Part shown: one piece after another, positions 13,506 through 25,920 of the stretch
How the letters are laid out: each line of letters starts with the position of its first letter
How positions within the stretch are numbered: the stretch's first letter is position 1
Source: Arenicola marina
Lineage: Eukaryota > Annelida > Polychaeta > Arenicolidae
Reading direction: 5' to 3'
DNA length: 64,000 bases
Assembly (NCBI GenBank): GCA_964019135.1
Contig: OZ025260.1
Span: 19,710,254 to 19,774,253 of the forward strand
Program-made: the position numbers and the translations under genes
Notes under the pieces: generated by a model
Seen by the model: only the letters and a program-made list of their open reading frames with translations
The model's database searches: none
What the model was told of the DNA's origin: nothing

Positions 13506-14356
13506 CACAGGCACAGTAAATCAGTGGAGGGGGAGGCCGGGGGTGGGGGGGGGGGGGGGTAGGGGGCCCCACAACGCATACTAAACACACAAGGTGTCCA
13601 ACTCCCGCTCGAACTGAGCGACAGGCACCCGCTTCAAATCCCGATATCGCACCTTTACCGCGCTTGACGGGCCCCATAAATGCCAAAGTCCGATATCTAA
13701 GTAATTTATTTATTTCATCAGTAAGTAAACGAGACCTGTACTGCCGTGTAGTCGCGACAAATAAAGAATTATGCAACAACAACCAACTCCGGAACAGATT
13801 GAGCAAAAATGGCTGACATCAGTCAGCGAGATGAATCTGATTGGTTGGCAGTCGAAAAATGTGTCACGTGACACAGGGGATGAAACTTCAAAATTTGTTG
13901 AATCGGGACGAACATTTGCATAGCATCTCCCTATGATGTGATTAATCAAAATGACAGATTTTAGGAGTACCTCCCCACATGAGCGTCATGTGAAAGCTGA
14001 CCAATCGTCATATCGCGCACTGTGCCTGAGATCTCGCAGGCGAATTCTCGCGATGTCAGCCATTTTTTCTCAATCTGTTCCGGAGTTGGTTGTTGTCGTT
14101 GCATAATTCTTTATTTGTCGCGGCTAGACGGCAGTACAGGTCTCATTTACTTTTTGATGAAATAAATAAATTACTTAGAGATCGGACTCGGGCATTTACG
14201 GGGCCCGTCAAGCGCGGTAAAGGTGCGATATTGGGGGTTGAAGCGGGTGCCTGTCGCTCAGTTCGAGCGGGAGTTGGACACCTTGGGTGTTTAGTATGCA
14301 TTGTGGGGCCCCCTACCCCCCCGGCCTACCCCCTCCACTGATTTACTGTGCCTGTG
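13506..14356. mobile_element. 851-bp foldback / hAT-like element with 8-bp TSD
   Basis: The element starts CACAGGCACAGTAAATCAGT and ends with the inverse complement ACTGATTTACTGTGCCTGTG. Its inverted arms are about 305-318 bp (13,506-13,823 and 14,052-14,356). It is flanked by perfect direct repeats GACAAGAC at 13,498-13,505 and 14,357-14,364. An 8-bp duplication with CA...TG ends is typical of hAT-type transposition, but no transposase is present and the central 230 bp is non-coding. Open frames in the two arms (13,474-13,806 minus and 14,090-14,341 plus) encode the same peptide only because the arms are inverted copies. Each arm has a G- or C-run near its outer end. Confidence 0.85.
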
Positions 14357-14385
14357 GACAAGACCTAAGGTTAAGGCCACAGGAA

Positions 14386-15170
14386 GCTCAGCCTGGAAGG
14401 GGGGCGCTCAGCGTGGAGGGGGGCGCTCAGCGTGGAGAAGGGCGCTCAGCGTGGAGAGGAGCGCTCAGCGTGGAGAGGGGCGCTAAGTGTGGAGGGGGCG
14501 CTCAGGGTGGAGAGGGGCGCTAAGTGTGGAGAGGGGCGCTCAGCGTGGAGAGGGGCGCTCAGCGTGGAGAGAGGTGCTCAGCGTGGAGAGGGGAGTCTCA
14601 GGGTGGAAAGGGGCGCTCAGCGTGAAGAGGGGGTTCAGGGTGGAGAGGGGGATCAGAGTGGAGAGGGGGCTCAGCGTGGAAGGGGGGATCAGAGTGGAGA
14701 GGGGGCTCAGCGTAGAGGGGGCGCTGAGCGTGGAGGGGTTGCTCAGCGTGGAGAGGGACGCCCAGGGTGAAGAGGGAGCTCAGGATGGAGAAGGGCGCTC
14801 AGGGTGAAGAGGGGGCTCAGGGTGGAGAGGGGCGCTGAGCGTGGAGAGGGGCGCTCAGCGTGGAGAGGGCGCTCAACGTGGAGAGGGGCGCTCAGCGTGG
14901 AGAGGGCGCTCAGCATGGAGGGGGCGCTCAGTGTGGAGAGGGCGCTTAGCGTGGAGAGGGGCGCTCAGCGTGGAGAGGGGCGCTCAGCGTGGAGAGGGGC
15001 GCTCAGGGTGGAGAGGGGGATCAGGATGGAGAGGGGCGCTCAGGGTGGAGAGGGGGCTCAGCGTGGAGAGGGGCGCTCAGGGTGGAGAGGGGGCTCAGCG
15101 TGGAGAGGGGGCTCAGCGTGGAGAGGGGGCTCCGGGTGGAGAGGGGGCTCAGCGTGGAGAGTGACGCTTG
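14386..15170. repeat. 19-bp G-rich minisatellite, array A
   Basis: About 41 copies of a 19-bp unit GGCGCTCAGCGTGGAGAGG, with 18-bp variants (GGGCTCAGGGTGGAGAGG) and GGGATCAGAGTGGAGAGG forms. G-runs of four occur about every 15 bp, so R-loop or G-quadruplex formation is plausible. Open frames in all plus-strand phases come from the composition. The same unit forms a longer array at 45,832-47,725. Confidence 0.96.
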
Positions 15171-15378
15171 AAGTGGAGGGTCCTTGTCCTGCGTAGGAAA
15201 TATTCAATCTTCAATTGTTAGCAATTAACAATGATTTGTAGAGTATGATGTATATCCAATGTACTCTCTATTTGGCTGTTTCATTGTTTAATTGCTTATC
15301 GTCACATGACGATGTTGTCACACACACTGTTTACGAGGAGTGCGTTATGATGTCGGTGCCAAACACTTCACGGTATCA
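15171..15378. repeat. conserved flank of the 19-bp array, copy A
   Basis: The 208 bp after the array match 47,726-47,948 almost base for base, including GTGACGCTTGAAGTGGAGGG just before it, AACAATGATTTGTAGAGTAT and CGTCACATGACGATGTTGTC. Copy B has about 13 extra bases. The match ends at CTTCACGGTA. The array and flank therefore moved or were duplicated as one unit. Confidence 0.9.
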
Positions 15379-15395
15379 GGGCTAGTGAGAACCAA

Positions 15396-15575
15396 TTTCA
15401 TCGCGGAGTCGACCAAATTTCAGCGCGGAATCAAGCAAATTTCGGCGCGGCGTTGAATGAGACCAAATTTCAGCGCGGCGTTGAATGAGACCAAATTTCA
15501 GCGCGGAATCAACCAAATTTCGGCGCGGCGTTGAATGAGACCAAATTTCAGCGCGGAGTCGACTTAATTTCAGTT
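15396..15575. repeat. short array of ACCAAATTTCAGCGCGG units
   Basis: Seven or so copies of ACCAAATTTCAGCGCGG are joined by GTTGAATGAG or AATCA/AGTCG linkers, giving mixed spacings of about 22 and 28 bp. The units are rich in GCGCGG. The minus-strand 80-codon frame over it is a repeat artefact. Confidence 0.85.
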
Positions 15576-15973
15576 GCAGTAAAACCCTGACCAAATTCCT
15601 GAATTGTGATGTCATATGCTTCAATCCACCGGACTTTCAAAGCCGTTAGCATGAAAGCCAGAAGACAAAACAGTCAGCCAGAGCCAGACAATCAAAGCGA
15701 ATGCACTGCTGAACGAGCCGCCAACATAAAATACCAGTATAGAGGTACACACAATGCCGAACCATAATATATATTTGTATAGGGTCACTCAGGTCCTGCG
15801 GATGACTGAGGCAACCGGGGGAAGGAAGGCACCATGCATAAATGGCATACACATATGTGCCGGTCAAACAGGAGTGGATCTAGAGAGGGGAGTAGGGGCT
15901 GGGGGGGGGGGGGCAGGGAGGGTAGGGGTGTCAACCCCCCCCCTCTTGGAAACGTAAGCAATCACTGTCCATC
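15576..15973. other. spacer with a G-run MITE-like motif
   Basis: GAGTGGATCTAGAGAGGGG at 15,871 is followed by a 12-13 bp G-run and a C-run. This resembles the end of the G-run hAT-like MITEs also seen near 26,330-26,480 and 27,186-27,422. No gene is supported. Confidence 0.4.
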
Positions 15974-16271
15974 ATGGCTACGATGATGGTGATGGTGACG
16001 ATGGTGGTGGTAGTGGTGATGGTGACGATGGTGGTGGTGGTGATGGTGATGGTGATGGTGGTGGTGACGATGGTGGTGGTGACGATGGTGGTGGTGGTGA
16101 TGGTGATGGTGATGGTGATGGTGATGGTTACGGTGATGGTGACGATGGTGGTGGTGGTGATGGTGATGGTGACGATGGTGGTGGGGGTGGTGGTGATGGT
16201 GACGGTGACGATGGTGGTGGTGGTGGTGGTGACGGTGACGATGGTGATAGTAACGGTGATGGTGACGGTGA
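15974..16271. repeat. GATGGT/GGTGAC hexanucleotide-type microsatellite
   Basis: About 300 bp of interrupted GRTGGT, GGTGAT and GGTGAC repeats. The phases translate as runs of Val/Met or, on minus, His or Thr/Ile, which is a composition effect. Confidence 0.95.
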
Positions 16272-16771
16272 CATGGAACCAGGTCCTTATAAAAAGGTAT
16301 AATATACACCATTTCCTCTCCAGAGAAAGGCTATTTTTATACTTGTCGTACAATTAACTGAATATATACGAAAATGATTCACATTTTGTATAATCCTTGT
16401 AATCACGTCAACACGCTTTAAGTACAAGCAGGTCAAATATTGAAGACAAAAACTTACCCGAACGCTGGCGGTTTATATAGAGGCTCTGTTCAAACTGCTT
16501 AGCCACAATACTCTAGCCAACATCTTGCATCGGTAGGCAGATCACCAGCCGTTTTATAGACAATTCCTCGGTCCAAATTACGCCGGAATCATAGCTTCGA
16601 CATGAGTAATTCTGCTTGCCAGTATTTCGGTGGCAGAAGAGCTCGACAGATAGCATGGGGCGTGTAGGTCTTATCATGACGACGGCTCTGTGGGGCTGAT
16701 TCACGAAGGCTGTTTATGTAGGCCGACCGTACTTTGAACTTGCCCCACGCCCCACTAATCAAATGATAAGC

Positions 16772-16855
16772 GCCACGTGGTCACCAATTATCGCCCGTTA
16801 TCTTCCTTTGTTCCACGTGGTCACCAATTATCGCCCGTTATCTCCCTTTGTTGTT
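16772..16855. repeat. tandem pair of 42-bp units with CACGTG
   Basis: Two nearly perfect copies of CCACGTGGTCACCAATTATC, then GCCCGTTATCTYCCTTTGTT. Each carries the palindrome CCACGTGG (an E-box core) next to GGTCACC. This may be a duplicated regulatory site, but no gene start is evident nearby. Confidence 0.85.
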
Positions 16856-17131
16856 TGTGTATCTCGATCTATGCAGCGTCATCCATGCAAGGTGTGCATT
16901 TGTGCCATTGCGGTATCTTAGATCGAGGCTCTTTACATTATAACTGTTGTTTATGGAACCACTTATTCGTATGTGGTCGTCAGTAATACAGGCCTATCGC
17001 CTGAAGCTAGTTCTAAGACTATGGGTGATGAAGCCATATCAAGGAGAGGTTCAGAAATAAAGTCGGTATTGATAGAGAAATTTTGTTAAATCGTCGCAGT
17101 AAAAACGCGAGCCAAGCTCAAGCAATGCAAT

Positions 17132-17182
17132 CACAGCTTATATTTCACTAGATTAAGAACAGTTTAACAGTCCTATCTGTTC
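17132..17182. repeat. 51-bp segment shared with 45,391-45,441
   Basis: CACAGCTTATATTTCACTAG, then ATTAAGAACAGTTTAACAGT and CCTRTCTGTT, occurs at both places with one difference. At the second site the match ends exactly where the 37-bp array begins. Confidence 0.85.
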
Positions 17183-17903
17183 GGCTCCCCGTTTGACATT
17201 ACTGGTTGCTACACAACAAGGCCACTCTAGTGCACTCGGATTCGTATTGAAAAGACACTGTATACCAGTCCATATAATCGTTTTATAACAAGTTATAATC
17301 GGTACACATCTGGAACCAAGTTATGTATTCTGTACAACATATATCCCTGAATCAGATTAGTAAGATATCTAGACAAATAGAACGATCATTATTTCCGCAC
17401 TGAAGAACAGCAGCAAACCGAGAATATGGCCGATTTCCTGCCACGCGCTGCGTAGTGACAGTCATTACGTTGGCCGGTTGGCATTGATATCACCTGTTTT
17501 CTCTGCTTTTATTCTCGTTCTTAAAATGGCATTATTTGATAGTCAAGACATTTATCTGTACAAAGTGGGTTTTTTTACCTGATAAAATGATAAAATGTTG
17601 AAAATGATACAGCTATGAGTCAGTACTCGCCTTTTGCATGTTATGCAGCACAGAGCGAGCTAGAGCTACCCGAAACACGCGCCTGCCAGAATTTTGACTG
17701 GAAAGGTCTATTATGCCATCTGCCGGCGTCATGCATAAAAATGCATGTTTAATTAATTAACCACCTTATATCGCCCTACGAGTAGATACCCTCCTATCCC
17801 CCATTGCAATCCCTTCCCTCGTCACTTTTAAAGTGGGACATTTTTCTATCCCAACGTTTACAGGTTTCTGCCTTGCAAAATAAATCTCATGGCTCTTTGG
17901 TCC

Positions 17904-20900
17904 ATAAGGTAACGCAGCTACCATTGGACAGTTTATATCATAAGGTAACGTAGCCTTCATTGGACAGTTTATATCTTAAGGTAACGTAGCTCCCATTGGA
18001 CAGTTTATATCATAAGGTAACGTAGCCTTCATTGGACAGTTTATATCTTAAGGTAACGCAGCTACCATTGGACAGTTTATATCATAACGTAACGTAGCTC
18101 CCATTGGACAGTTTATATCATAAGGTAACGTAGCTCCCATTGGACAGTTTATATCATAAAGTAACGTAGCTCACATTGGACAGTTTATATCATAAGGTAA
18201 CGTAGCTCCCATTGGACAGTTTATATCATAAGGTAAGGTAGCCTTCATTGGACAGTTTATATCTTAAGGTAACGCAGCTACCATTGGACAGTTTATATCA
18301 TAACGTAACGCAGCTCCCATTGGACAGTTTATATCATAAGGTAACGTAGCTCCCATTGGACAGTTTATATCGTAAGGTAACATAGCTCCCATTGGACAGT
18401 TTATATCATAAGGTAACGTAGCTCGCATTGGATAGTTTATATCATAAGGTAACGTAGCTCCCATTGGACAGTTTATATCATAAGGTAACGTAGCTCCCAT
18501 TGGACAGTTTATATCATAAGGTAACGTAGCTCCCATTGGACAGTTTTTATCATAAGGTAACGTAGCTACCATTGGACAGTTTATATCATAAAGTAACGGA
18601 GCTACCTTTGGACAGTTTATATCATAAGGTAACGTAGCTACCTTTGGACAGTTTATATCATAAGGTAACGTAGCTCCCATTGGACAGTTTATATCATAAG
18701 GTAACGTAGCTCCCATTAGACAGTTCATATCATAAGGTAACGTAGCTACCATTGGACAGTTTATATCATAAGGTAACGTAGCTCCCATTGGACAGTTTAT
18801 ATCATAAGGTAACGTAGCTCCCATTGGACAGTTTATATCATAAGGTAACGTAGCTCCCATTGGACAGTTTATATCATAAGGTAACGTAGCTTCCATTGGA
18901 CAGTTTATATCATAAGTTAACCTAGCCCCCATTGGACAGTTTATATCATAAGGTAACGTAGCTCCCATTGGACAGTTTATATCATAAGGTAACGTAGCTC
19001 CCATTGGACAGTTTTTATCATAAGGTAACGTAGCTACCATTGGACACTTTATATCATAAGGTAACGGAGCTACCTTTGGACAGTTTATATCATAAGGTAA
19101 CGTAGCTCCCATTGGACAGTTTATATCATGAGGCAACGTAGCTCCCATTGGACAGTTTATATCATAAGGTAATGTAGCTCCCATTAGACAGTTTATATCA
19201 TAAGGTAACGTAGCTACCTTTGGACAGTTTATATCATAAGGTAACGTAGCTCCCATTGGACAGTTTATATCATAAGGTAACGGAGCTACCTTTGGACAGT
19301 TTATATCATAAGGTAACGTAGCTCCTATTGGACAGTTTATATCATAAGGTAACGTAGCTCCCATTGGACAGTTTATATCATAAGGTAACGTAGCTCCCAA
19401 TGGACAGTTTATATCATAAGTTAACGTAGCCTTCATTGGACAGTTTATATCATAAGGTAACGTAGCTCCCATTGGACAGTTTATATCATAAGGTAACGTA
19501 GCTCCCATTGGACAGTTTATATCATAAGGTAACGTAGCTCCCATTAGACAGTTTATATCATAAGGTAACGTAGCTACCTTTGGACAGTTTATATCATAAG
19601 GTAACGTAGCTCCCATTGGACAGTTTATATCATAAGGTAACGGAGCTACCTTTGGACAGTTTATATCATAAGGTAACGTAGCTCCTATTGGACAGTTTAT
19701 ATCATAAGGTAACGTAGCTCCCATTGGACAGTTTATATCATAAGGTAACGTAGCTCCCAATGGACAGTTTATATCATAAGTTAACGTAGCCTTCATTGGA
19801 CAGTTTATATCATAGGGTAACGTAGCTCCCATTGGACAGTTTATATCATAAGGTAACGTAGCTCCCATTGGACAGTTTATATCATAAGGTAACGTAGCTC
19901 CCATTGGACAGTTTATATCATAAGGTAACGTAGCTCCCATCGGACAGTTTATATCATAAGGTAACGTAGCTCCCATTGGAGAGTTTATATCATAAGGTAA
20001 CGTAGCTCCCATTGGACAGTTTATATCATAATGTAACGTAGCCCCCATTGGACAGTTTATATCATATGGTAACGTAGCCCCCATTGGACAGTTTATATCA
20101 TAAGGTAACGTAGCGTTCATTGGACAGTTTATATCATAAGTTAACGTAGCCTTCATTGGTGACAGTTCATATCATAAGGTAACGTAGCTCGAATTGGACA
20201 GTTTATATCATAAGGTAACGTAGCCTTCATTGGACAGTTTATATCATAAGGTAACGTAGCTTCCATTGGACAGTTTATATCATAAGGTAACGTAGCTCCC
20301 ATTGGACAGTTTATATCATAAGGTAACGTAGCGCTCATTGGACAGTTTATATCATAAGGTAACGTAGCTCCCATTGGACAGTTTATATCATAAGGTAACG
20401 CAGCCTTCATTGGAAAGTTTATATCATAAGGTAACGTAGCTCCCATTGGACAGTTTATATCATAAGGGAACGGAGCTACCATTGGACAGTTGATATCATA
20501 AGGTAACGGAGCTACCATTGGACAGTTTATATCATAAGGTAACGTAGCGCTCATTGGACAGTTTATATCATAAAGTAACGTAGCTCCCATTGGACAGTTT
20601 ATATCATAAGTTAACGTAGCACTCGTTGGACAGTTTATATCATAACGTAACGTAGCTCCCATTGAACAGTTTATATCATCAGGTAACGTAGCTCCCATTG
20701 GACAGTTTATATCATAAGGTAACGTAGTTCCCATTGGACAGTTTATATCATAAGGTAACGTAGCTCCCATTGGATAGTTTATATCATCAGGTAGCGTAGT
20801 TCCCATTGGACAGTTTATATCATAAGGTAACGTAGCTCCGATTGGACAGTTTATATCATAAGGTAACGTAGCGTTCATTGGACAGTTTATATCATAAGGT

Positions 20901-23900
20901 AACGTAGCTCCCATTGGACAGTTTATATCATAAGGTAACGTAACGCTCATTGGACAGTTTATATCATAAGGTAACGTAGCGTTCATTGGACAGTTTTTAT
21001 CATAAGGTAACGTAGCTCCCATTGAACAGTTTATATCATAAGGTAACGTAGCCTTCATTGGACAGTTTATATCATAAGGTAACGTAGCTCCCATTGGACA
21101 GTTTATATCATAAGGTAACGGAGCTACCATTGGACAGTTTATATCATAAGGTAACGTAGCTCCCATTGGACAGTTTATATCATAATGTAACGTAGTCTTC
21201 GTTGGACAGTTTATATCATAAGGTAACGCAGCTACCATTGGACAGTTTATATCATAAGGTAACGTAGCTCCCATTGGACAGTTTATATCACAAGGTAACG
21301 TAGTCTTCGTTGGACAGTTTATATCATAAGGTAACGCAGCTTCCATTAGACAGTTTATATCATAATGTAACGTAGCTCCCATTGGACAGTTTATATCATA
21401 AGGTAACGTAGCCTTCATTGGACAGTTTATATCATAACGTAACATAGCCTTCATTGGACAGTTTATATCATAACCTAACGTAGCTCCCATTGGATAGTTT
21501 ATATCATAAGGTAACGTAGCTCCTATTGGACAGTTTATATCATAAGGTAACGTAGCTCCCATTGGACAGTTTATATCATAAGGTAACGTAGCGCTCATTG
21601 GACAGTTTATATCATAAGGTAACGGAGCTACCATTGGACAGTTTATATCATAAGGTAACGTAGCTCCCATTGGACAGTTTATATCATAATGTAACGTAGT
21701 CTTCGTTGGACAGTTTATATCATAAGGTAACGCAGCTACCATTGGACAGTTTATATCATAAGGTAACGTAGCTCCCATTGGACAGTTTATATCACAAGGT
21801 AACGTAGTCTTCGTTGGACAGTTTATATCATAAGGTAACGCAGCTTCCATTAGACAGTTTATATCATAATGTAACGTAGCTCCCATTGGACAGTTTATAT
21901 CATAAGGTAACGTAGCCTTCATTGGACAGTTTATATCATAACGTAACATAGCCTTCATTGGACAGTTTATATCATAACCTAACGTAGCTCCCATTGGATA
22001 GTTTATATCATAAGGTAACGTAGCTCCTATTGGACAGTTTATATCTTAAGGTAACGTAGCTCCCATTGGACAGTTTATATCATAAGGTAACGTAGCGCTC
22101 ATTGGACAGTTTATATCATAAGGTAACGTAGCTACCTTTGGACAGTTTATATCATAAGGTAACGTAGCTTCCATTGGACAGTTTATATCATAAGGTAACG
22201 TAGCTCCCATTGGACAGTTTATATCATAAGGTAACGTAGCTACCATTGGAGAGTTTATATCATAAGGTAACGTAGCGCTCATTGGACAGTTTATATCATA
22301 AGGTAACGTAGCTACCTTTGGACCATTTATGTCATAAGGTAACGTAGCTCCCTTTGGACAGTTTATATCATAAGGCCACGTAGCTCCCATTGGACAGTTT
22401 AAATCATAAGGTAACGTAGCTCCCATTGGAAAGTTTTTATCATGAGGTAACGTAGCTCCCATTGGACAGTTTATATCTTAATGTAACGTAGCCCCCAGTG
22501 GACAGTTTATATCATAAGGTAACGTAGCGCTCATTGGACAGTTTATATCAAAAGGTAACGTAGCTACCTTTGGACAGTTTATATCATATGGTAACGAAGC
22601 TCCCATTGGACAGTTTTATATCATAAGGTAACGTAGCTTCCGTTGGACAGTTTATATCATGACGTAACGTAGCTCCCATTGGACAGTTTATATCTTTAGG
22701 TAACGTAGCCTTCATTGGACAGTTTATATCATAAGGTAACGTAGCTCCCATTGGACAGTTTATATCATAAGGTAACGTAGCCTTCATTGGACAGTTTATA
22801 TCATAAGGTAACGTAGCTCCCATTGGACAGTTTATATCAAAACGTAACGTAGCCTTCATTGGACAGTTTATATCATAATGTAACGTAGCCCCCATTGGAC
22901 AGTTTATATCATAACGTAACGTAGCCTTCATTGGACAGTTTATATCATACGGTAACGTAGCTCCCGTTGGACAGTTTATATCATAATGTAACGTAGATAT
23001 ATTGGACAGTTTATATCATAAGGTAACGTAGCTCCCATTGGACAGTTTATATCATAACGTAACGTAGCGCTCATTGGACAGTTTATATCATAATGTAACG
23101 TAGCTCCCATTGGACAGTTTATATCATAAGGTAACGTAGCCCCCATTGGACAGTTTATATCATAAGGTAACGTAGCTTCCATTGGACAGTTTATATCATA
23201 AGGTAACGTAGCTCCCATTGGACAGTTTATATCATAAGGTAACGTAGCTACCATTGGAGAGTTTATATCATAAGGTAACGTAGCGCTCATTGGACAGTTT
23301 ATATCATAAGGTAACGTAGCTACCTTTGGACCATTTATGTCATAAGGTAACGTAGCTCCCTTTGGACAGTTTATATCATAAGGCCACGTAGCTCCCATTG
23401 GACAGTTTAAATCATAAGGTAACGTAGCTCCCATTGGAAAGTTTTTATCATGAGGTAACGTAGCTCCCATTGGACAGTTTATATCTTAATGTAACGTAGC
23501 CCCCAGTGGACAGTTTATATCATAAGGTAACGTAGCGCTCATTGGACAGTTTATATCAAAAGGTAACGTAGCTACCTTTGGACAGTTTATATCATATGGT
23601 AACGAAGCTCCCATTGGACAGTTTTATATCATAAGGTAACGTAGCTTCCGTTGGACAGTTTATATCATGAAGTAACGTAGCTCCCATTGGACAGTTTATA
23701 TCTTTAGGTAACGTAGCCTTCATTGGACAGTTTATATCATAAGGTAACGTAGCTCCCATTGGACAGTTTATATCATAAGGTAACGTAGCCTTCATTGGAC
23801 AGTTTATATCATAAGGTAACGTAGCTCCCATTGGACAGTTTATATCAAATCGTAACGTAGCCTTCATTGGACAGTTTATATCATAATGTAACGTAGCCCC

Positions 23901-24522
23901 CATTGGACAGTTTATATCATAACGTAACGTAGCCTTCATTGGACAGTTTATATCATACGGTAACGTAGCTCCCGTTGGACAGTTTATATCATAATGTAAC
24001 GTAGATATATTGGACAGTTTATATCATAAGGTAACGTAGCTCCCATTGGACAGTTTATATCATAAGGTAACGTAGCGCTCATTGGACAGTTTATATCATA
24101 ATGTAACGTAGCTCCCATTGGACAGTTTATATCATAAGGTAACGTAGCCCCCATTGAACAGTTTATATCATAATGTAACGTAGCTCCCATTGGACAGTTT
24201 ATATCATAAGGTAACGTAGCCTTCATTGGACAGTTTATATCATAAGGTAACGTAGCTCCCATTGGACAGTTTATATCATAACGTAACGTAGCTCCCATTG
24301 GACAGTTTATATCATAACGTAACGTAGCTCCCATTGGACAGTTTATATCATAAGGTAACGTAGCTCCCATTGGACAGTTTATATCATAAGGTAACGTAGC
24401 TACCTTTGGACAGTTTATATCATAATGTAACGTAGCTCCCATTGGACAGTTTATATCATAACGTAACGTAGCTCCCATTGGACAGTTTATATCATAAGGT
24501 AACGTAGCTACCATTGGACAGT
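17904..24522 (-). repeat. 36-bp satellite array (12-codon unit MGATLPYDINCP on minus)
   Basis: About 184 copies of a 36-bp unit (plus strand: GGTAACGTAGCTCCCATTGG, then ACAGTTTATATCATAA). Because 36 is divisible by three, the minus strand holds long frames, the longest 630 and 613 codons, reading a 12-residue repeat. Differences between units are concentrated in codons 1-3 (MGAT, MKAT, MSAT, KVAT, MEAT, MNAT) and are mostly non-synonymous, which argues against protein constraint. Internal blocks are duplicated with periods of 360 bp (near 19,140-19,800), 504 bp (near 21,150-22,020) and 1,008 bp (near 22,035-24,010). The right end is joined in frame to a truncated gag-protease remnant. Confidence 0.96.
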
Positions 24523-25718
24523 CTGTAACATAAAAGTTGCACATAAATTGGAGAGAATTGCGTCTGCATGATATGGATGCCTTGCCCAGCTGCTTGATGA
24601 TTGGCCCACCGAATGAGCTGAATACCATCTGATTGTCAGGGCGCCGGGTCGAGGGTAACCGCTGTGATCCAATTTCTCTGGATAAAGGCGACGATAGACG
24701 TCGATAGGCATGATGTTCCGACTGGCGCCGGTGTCTACCTTTCCTTTTAGGCGCAGTGTCTCCTTCCGTCCTGGCAGAATCAACGGCCAACGTTGCATAC
24801 ACCTCTTCTCTGGTGTCGTTCTCGAGCTCCTGCCGGCTCGCATTCATGCCAACAACAGTATCTAGGGAGAAGGTTTCAAAGTCAAGACATGGTGTATCAG
24901 AGTCAACGTTGTGAACATATCGTTTCGGGCTGTTATTGCTCCTGTATCTTCTGCCACGTGACAAAGATCGGTCTTGCTTGCTAAATGGCTTACCGCGATT
25001 ATAAGTCGTGGTTCCCGAAGATTTACAAACTGATGCCCAATGGTTGCACTTCCTGCATTTGTTGCATACAGTTCCGAAGGCTGGACACGCAGTGCGGGGA
25101 TACAGTTGGTGTTTGGTGCCACATTTCCCACATACCTTGGAACTGCTGTTTCTGGTTACGCTGTTGAGCTGGCTGTTTGATTCCATCAAACACTCCATTT
25201 GTCGCTTCGTAGCTTCTTCTGTCCTGATGAGGTCAATAGCTGCAGAGTTCTTCTTTGCCAATTAGCTGTTTCTGAGATGTAACACTATTACAACCCCAAA
25301 TCAATTGATCCAATATTCTGTTTTCTTTGATAGCGTCATTGTGGAACATGCATTTTCCAGCTACTATTCTCTTTTCTTTCACAAAATCATCTACTGGTAA
25401 TGTTCCTTGACGCATGCATTGGAGCTAGTAACGATACACACGGAAACATGATACTGGCTCTAAGTGTTTCTCCAGTCCTTCAAAGACTTTTTCCGGGTCC
25501 TTACGCTCTTCTGCTGTTAGGTTAAGACTATTGTAAATCTTAATTCCTTCGTCTGCTGACCACAATAATATGAAGGCAACTTTAGATTCAGGGGTCGCAG
25601 ATTTATGAACGCTGCTAAACATCAGTTCGCATTTTTGCCTGAACCTTGAAAATTCCTGAGCTCTGTCACTGGCTTCCCAGTTTATTTTGGGTGCCTCCAT
25701 TGTGATAGTTAATGACAC
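24523..25718 (-). pseudogene. truncated Ty3/gypsy-like gag-protease remnant
   Basis: On the minus strand a gag-like N-terminus starts at 25,718 (MSLTITMEAPKINW...). It is interrupted by an in-frame stop at 25,425-25,427, continues to about 25,240 and then shifts frame. The next segment carries two zinc-knuckle-like clusters (CGKCG...H...CP and CNKCRKCNHWASVC). A retroviral-type aspartic protease signature, VDTGASRNIMP, is visible at about 24,700-24,735 in yet another phase. The sequence stops at about 24,523, immediately after the protease region (FYVTD), and passes directly into the 36-bp array; reverse transcriptase, RNase H and integrase are absent. An LTR and primer-binding site lie upstream at 25,909-26,168. 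It is a decayed, 3'-truncated element. Confidence 0.85.
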
Positions 25719-25908
25719 GTGTACAATGAGCTCTATGAAATAACATGCAGGGGAGTAAGACTCATCCTAGCTGTACTGTGGCCTCCAACTGGTCAGTACT
25801 CACGGCGGTGACACCTGTTCTCCTTGGAATATCTTTCTTCTGTTTGTCTGGTCTTGTATTTGCTACATTGTTCCTTTCTGTCTCTTGGTAGGTCTCATTC
25901 TTCTTGAA

Positions 25909-25920
25909 CCGCTGCCACCA
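25909..25920 (-). other. candidate primer-binding site
   Basis: On the minus strand TGGTGGCAGCGG begins directly after the AACA end of the LTR. Position and TGG start are as expected for a tRNA primer-binding site; I cannot name the tRNA with certainty. Confidence 0.6.

Larger units (their letters stand above)
16272..17903. other. single-copy region, no gene supported
   Basis: It contains two small repeats annotated separately (16,772-16,855 and 17,132-17,182). Open frames of 63-69 codons lack recognisable domains, and no RNA gene or transposon terminus was found. Confidence 0.45.

Noticed and set aside
13474..14341. Similar 83- and 110-codon frames on opposite strands as a conserved gene
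   Set aside because: They are the two inverted arms of the foldback element, so the similarity is structural.
15931..16357. His-rich, Thr-rich and Val/Met-rich frames on both strands
   Set aside because: Translations of a GATGGT-type microsatellite.
17904..24522. CRISPR array
   Set aside because: Repeats are contiguous 36-mers with no unique spacers, in a eukaryotic context.
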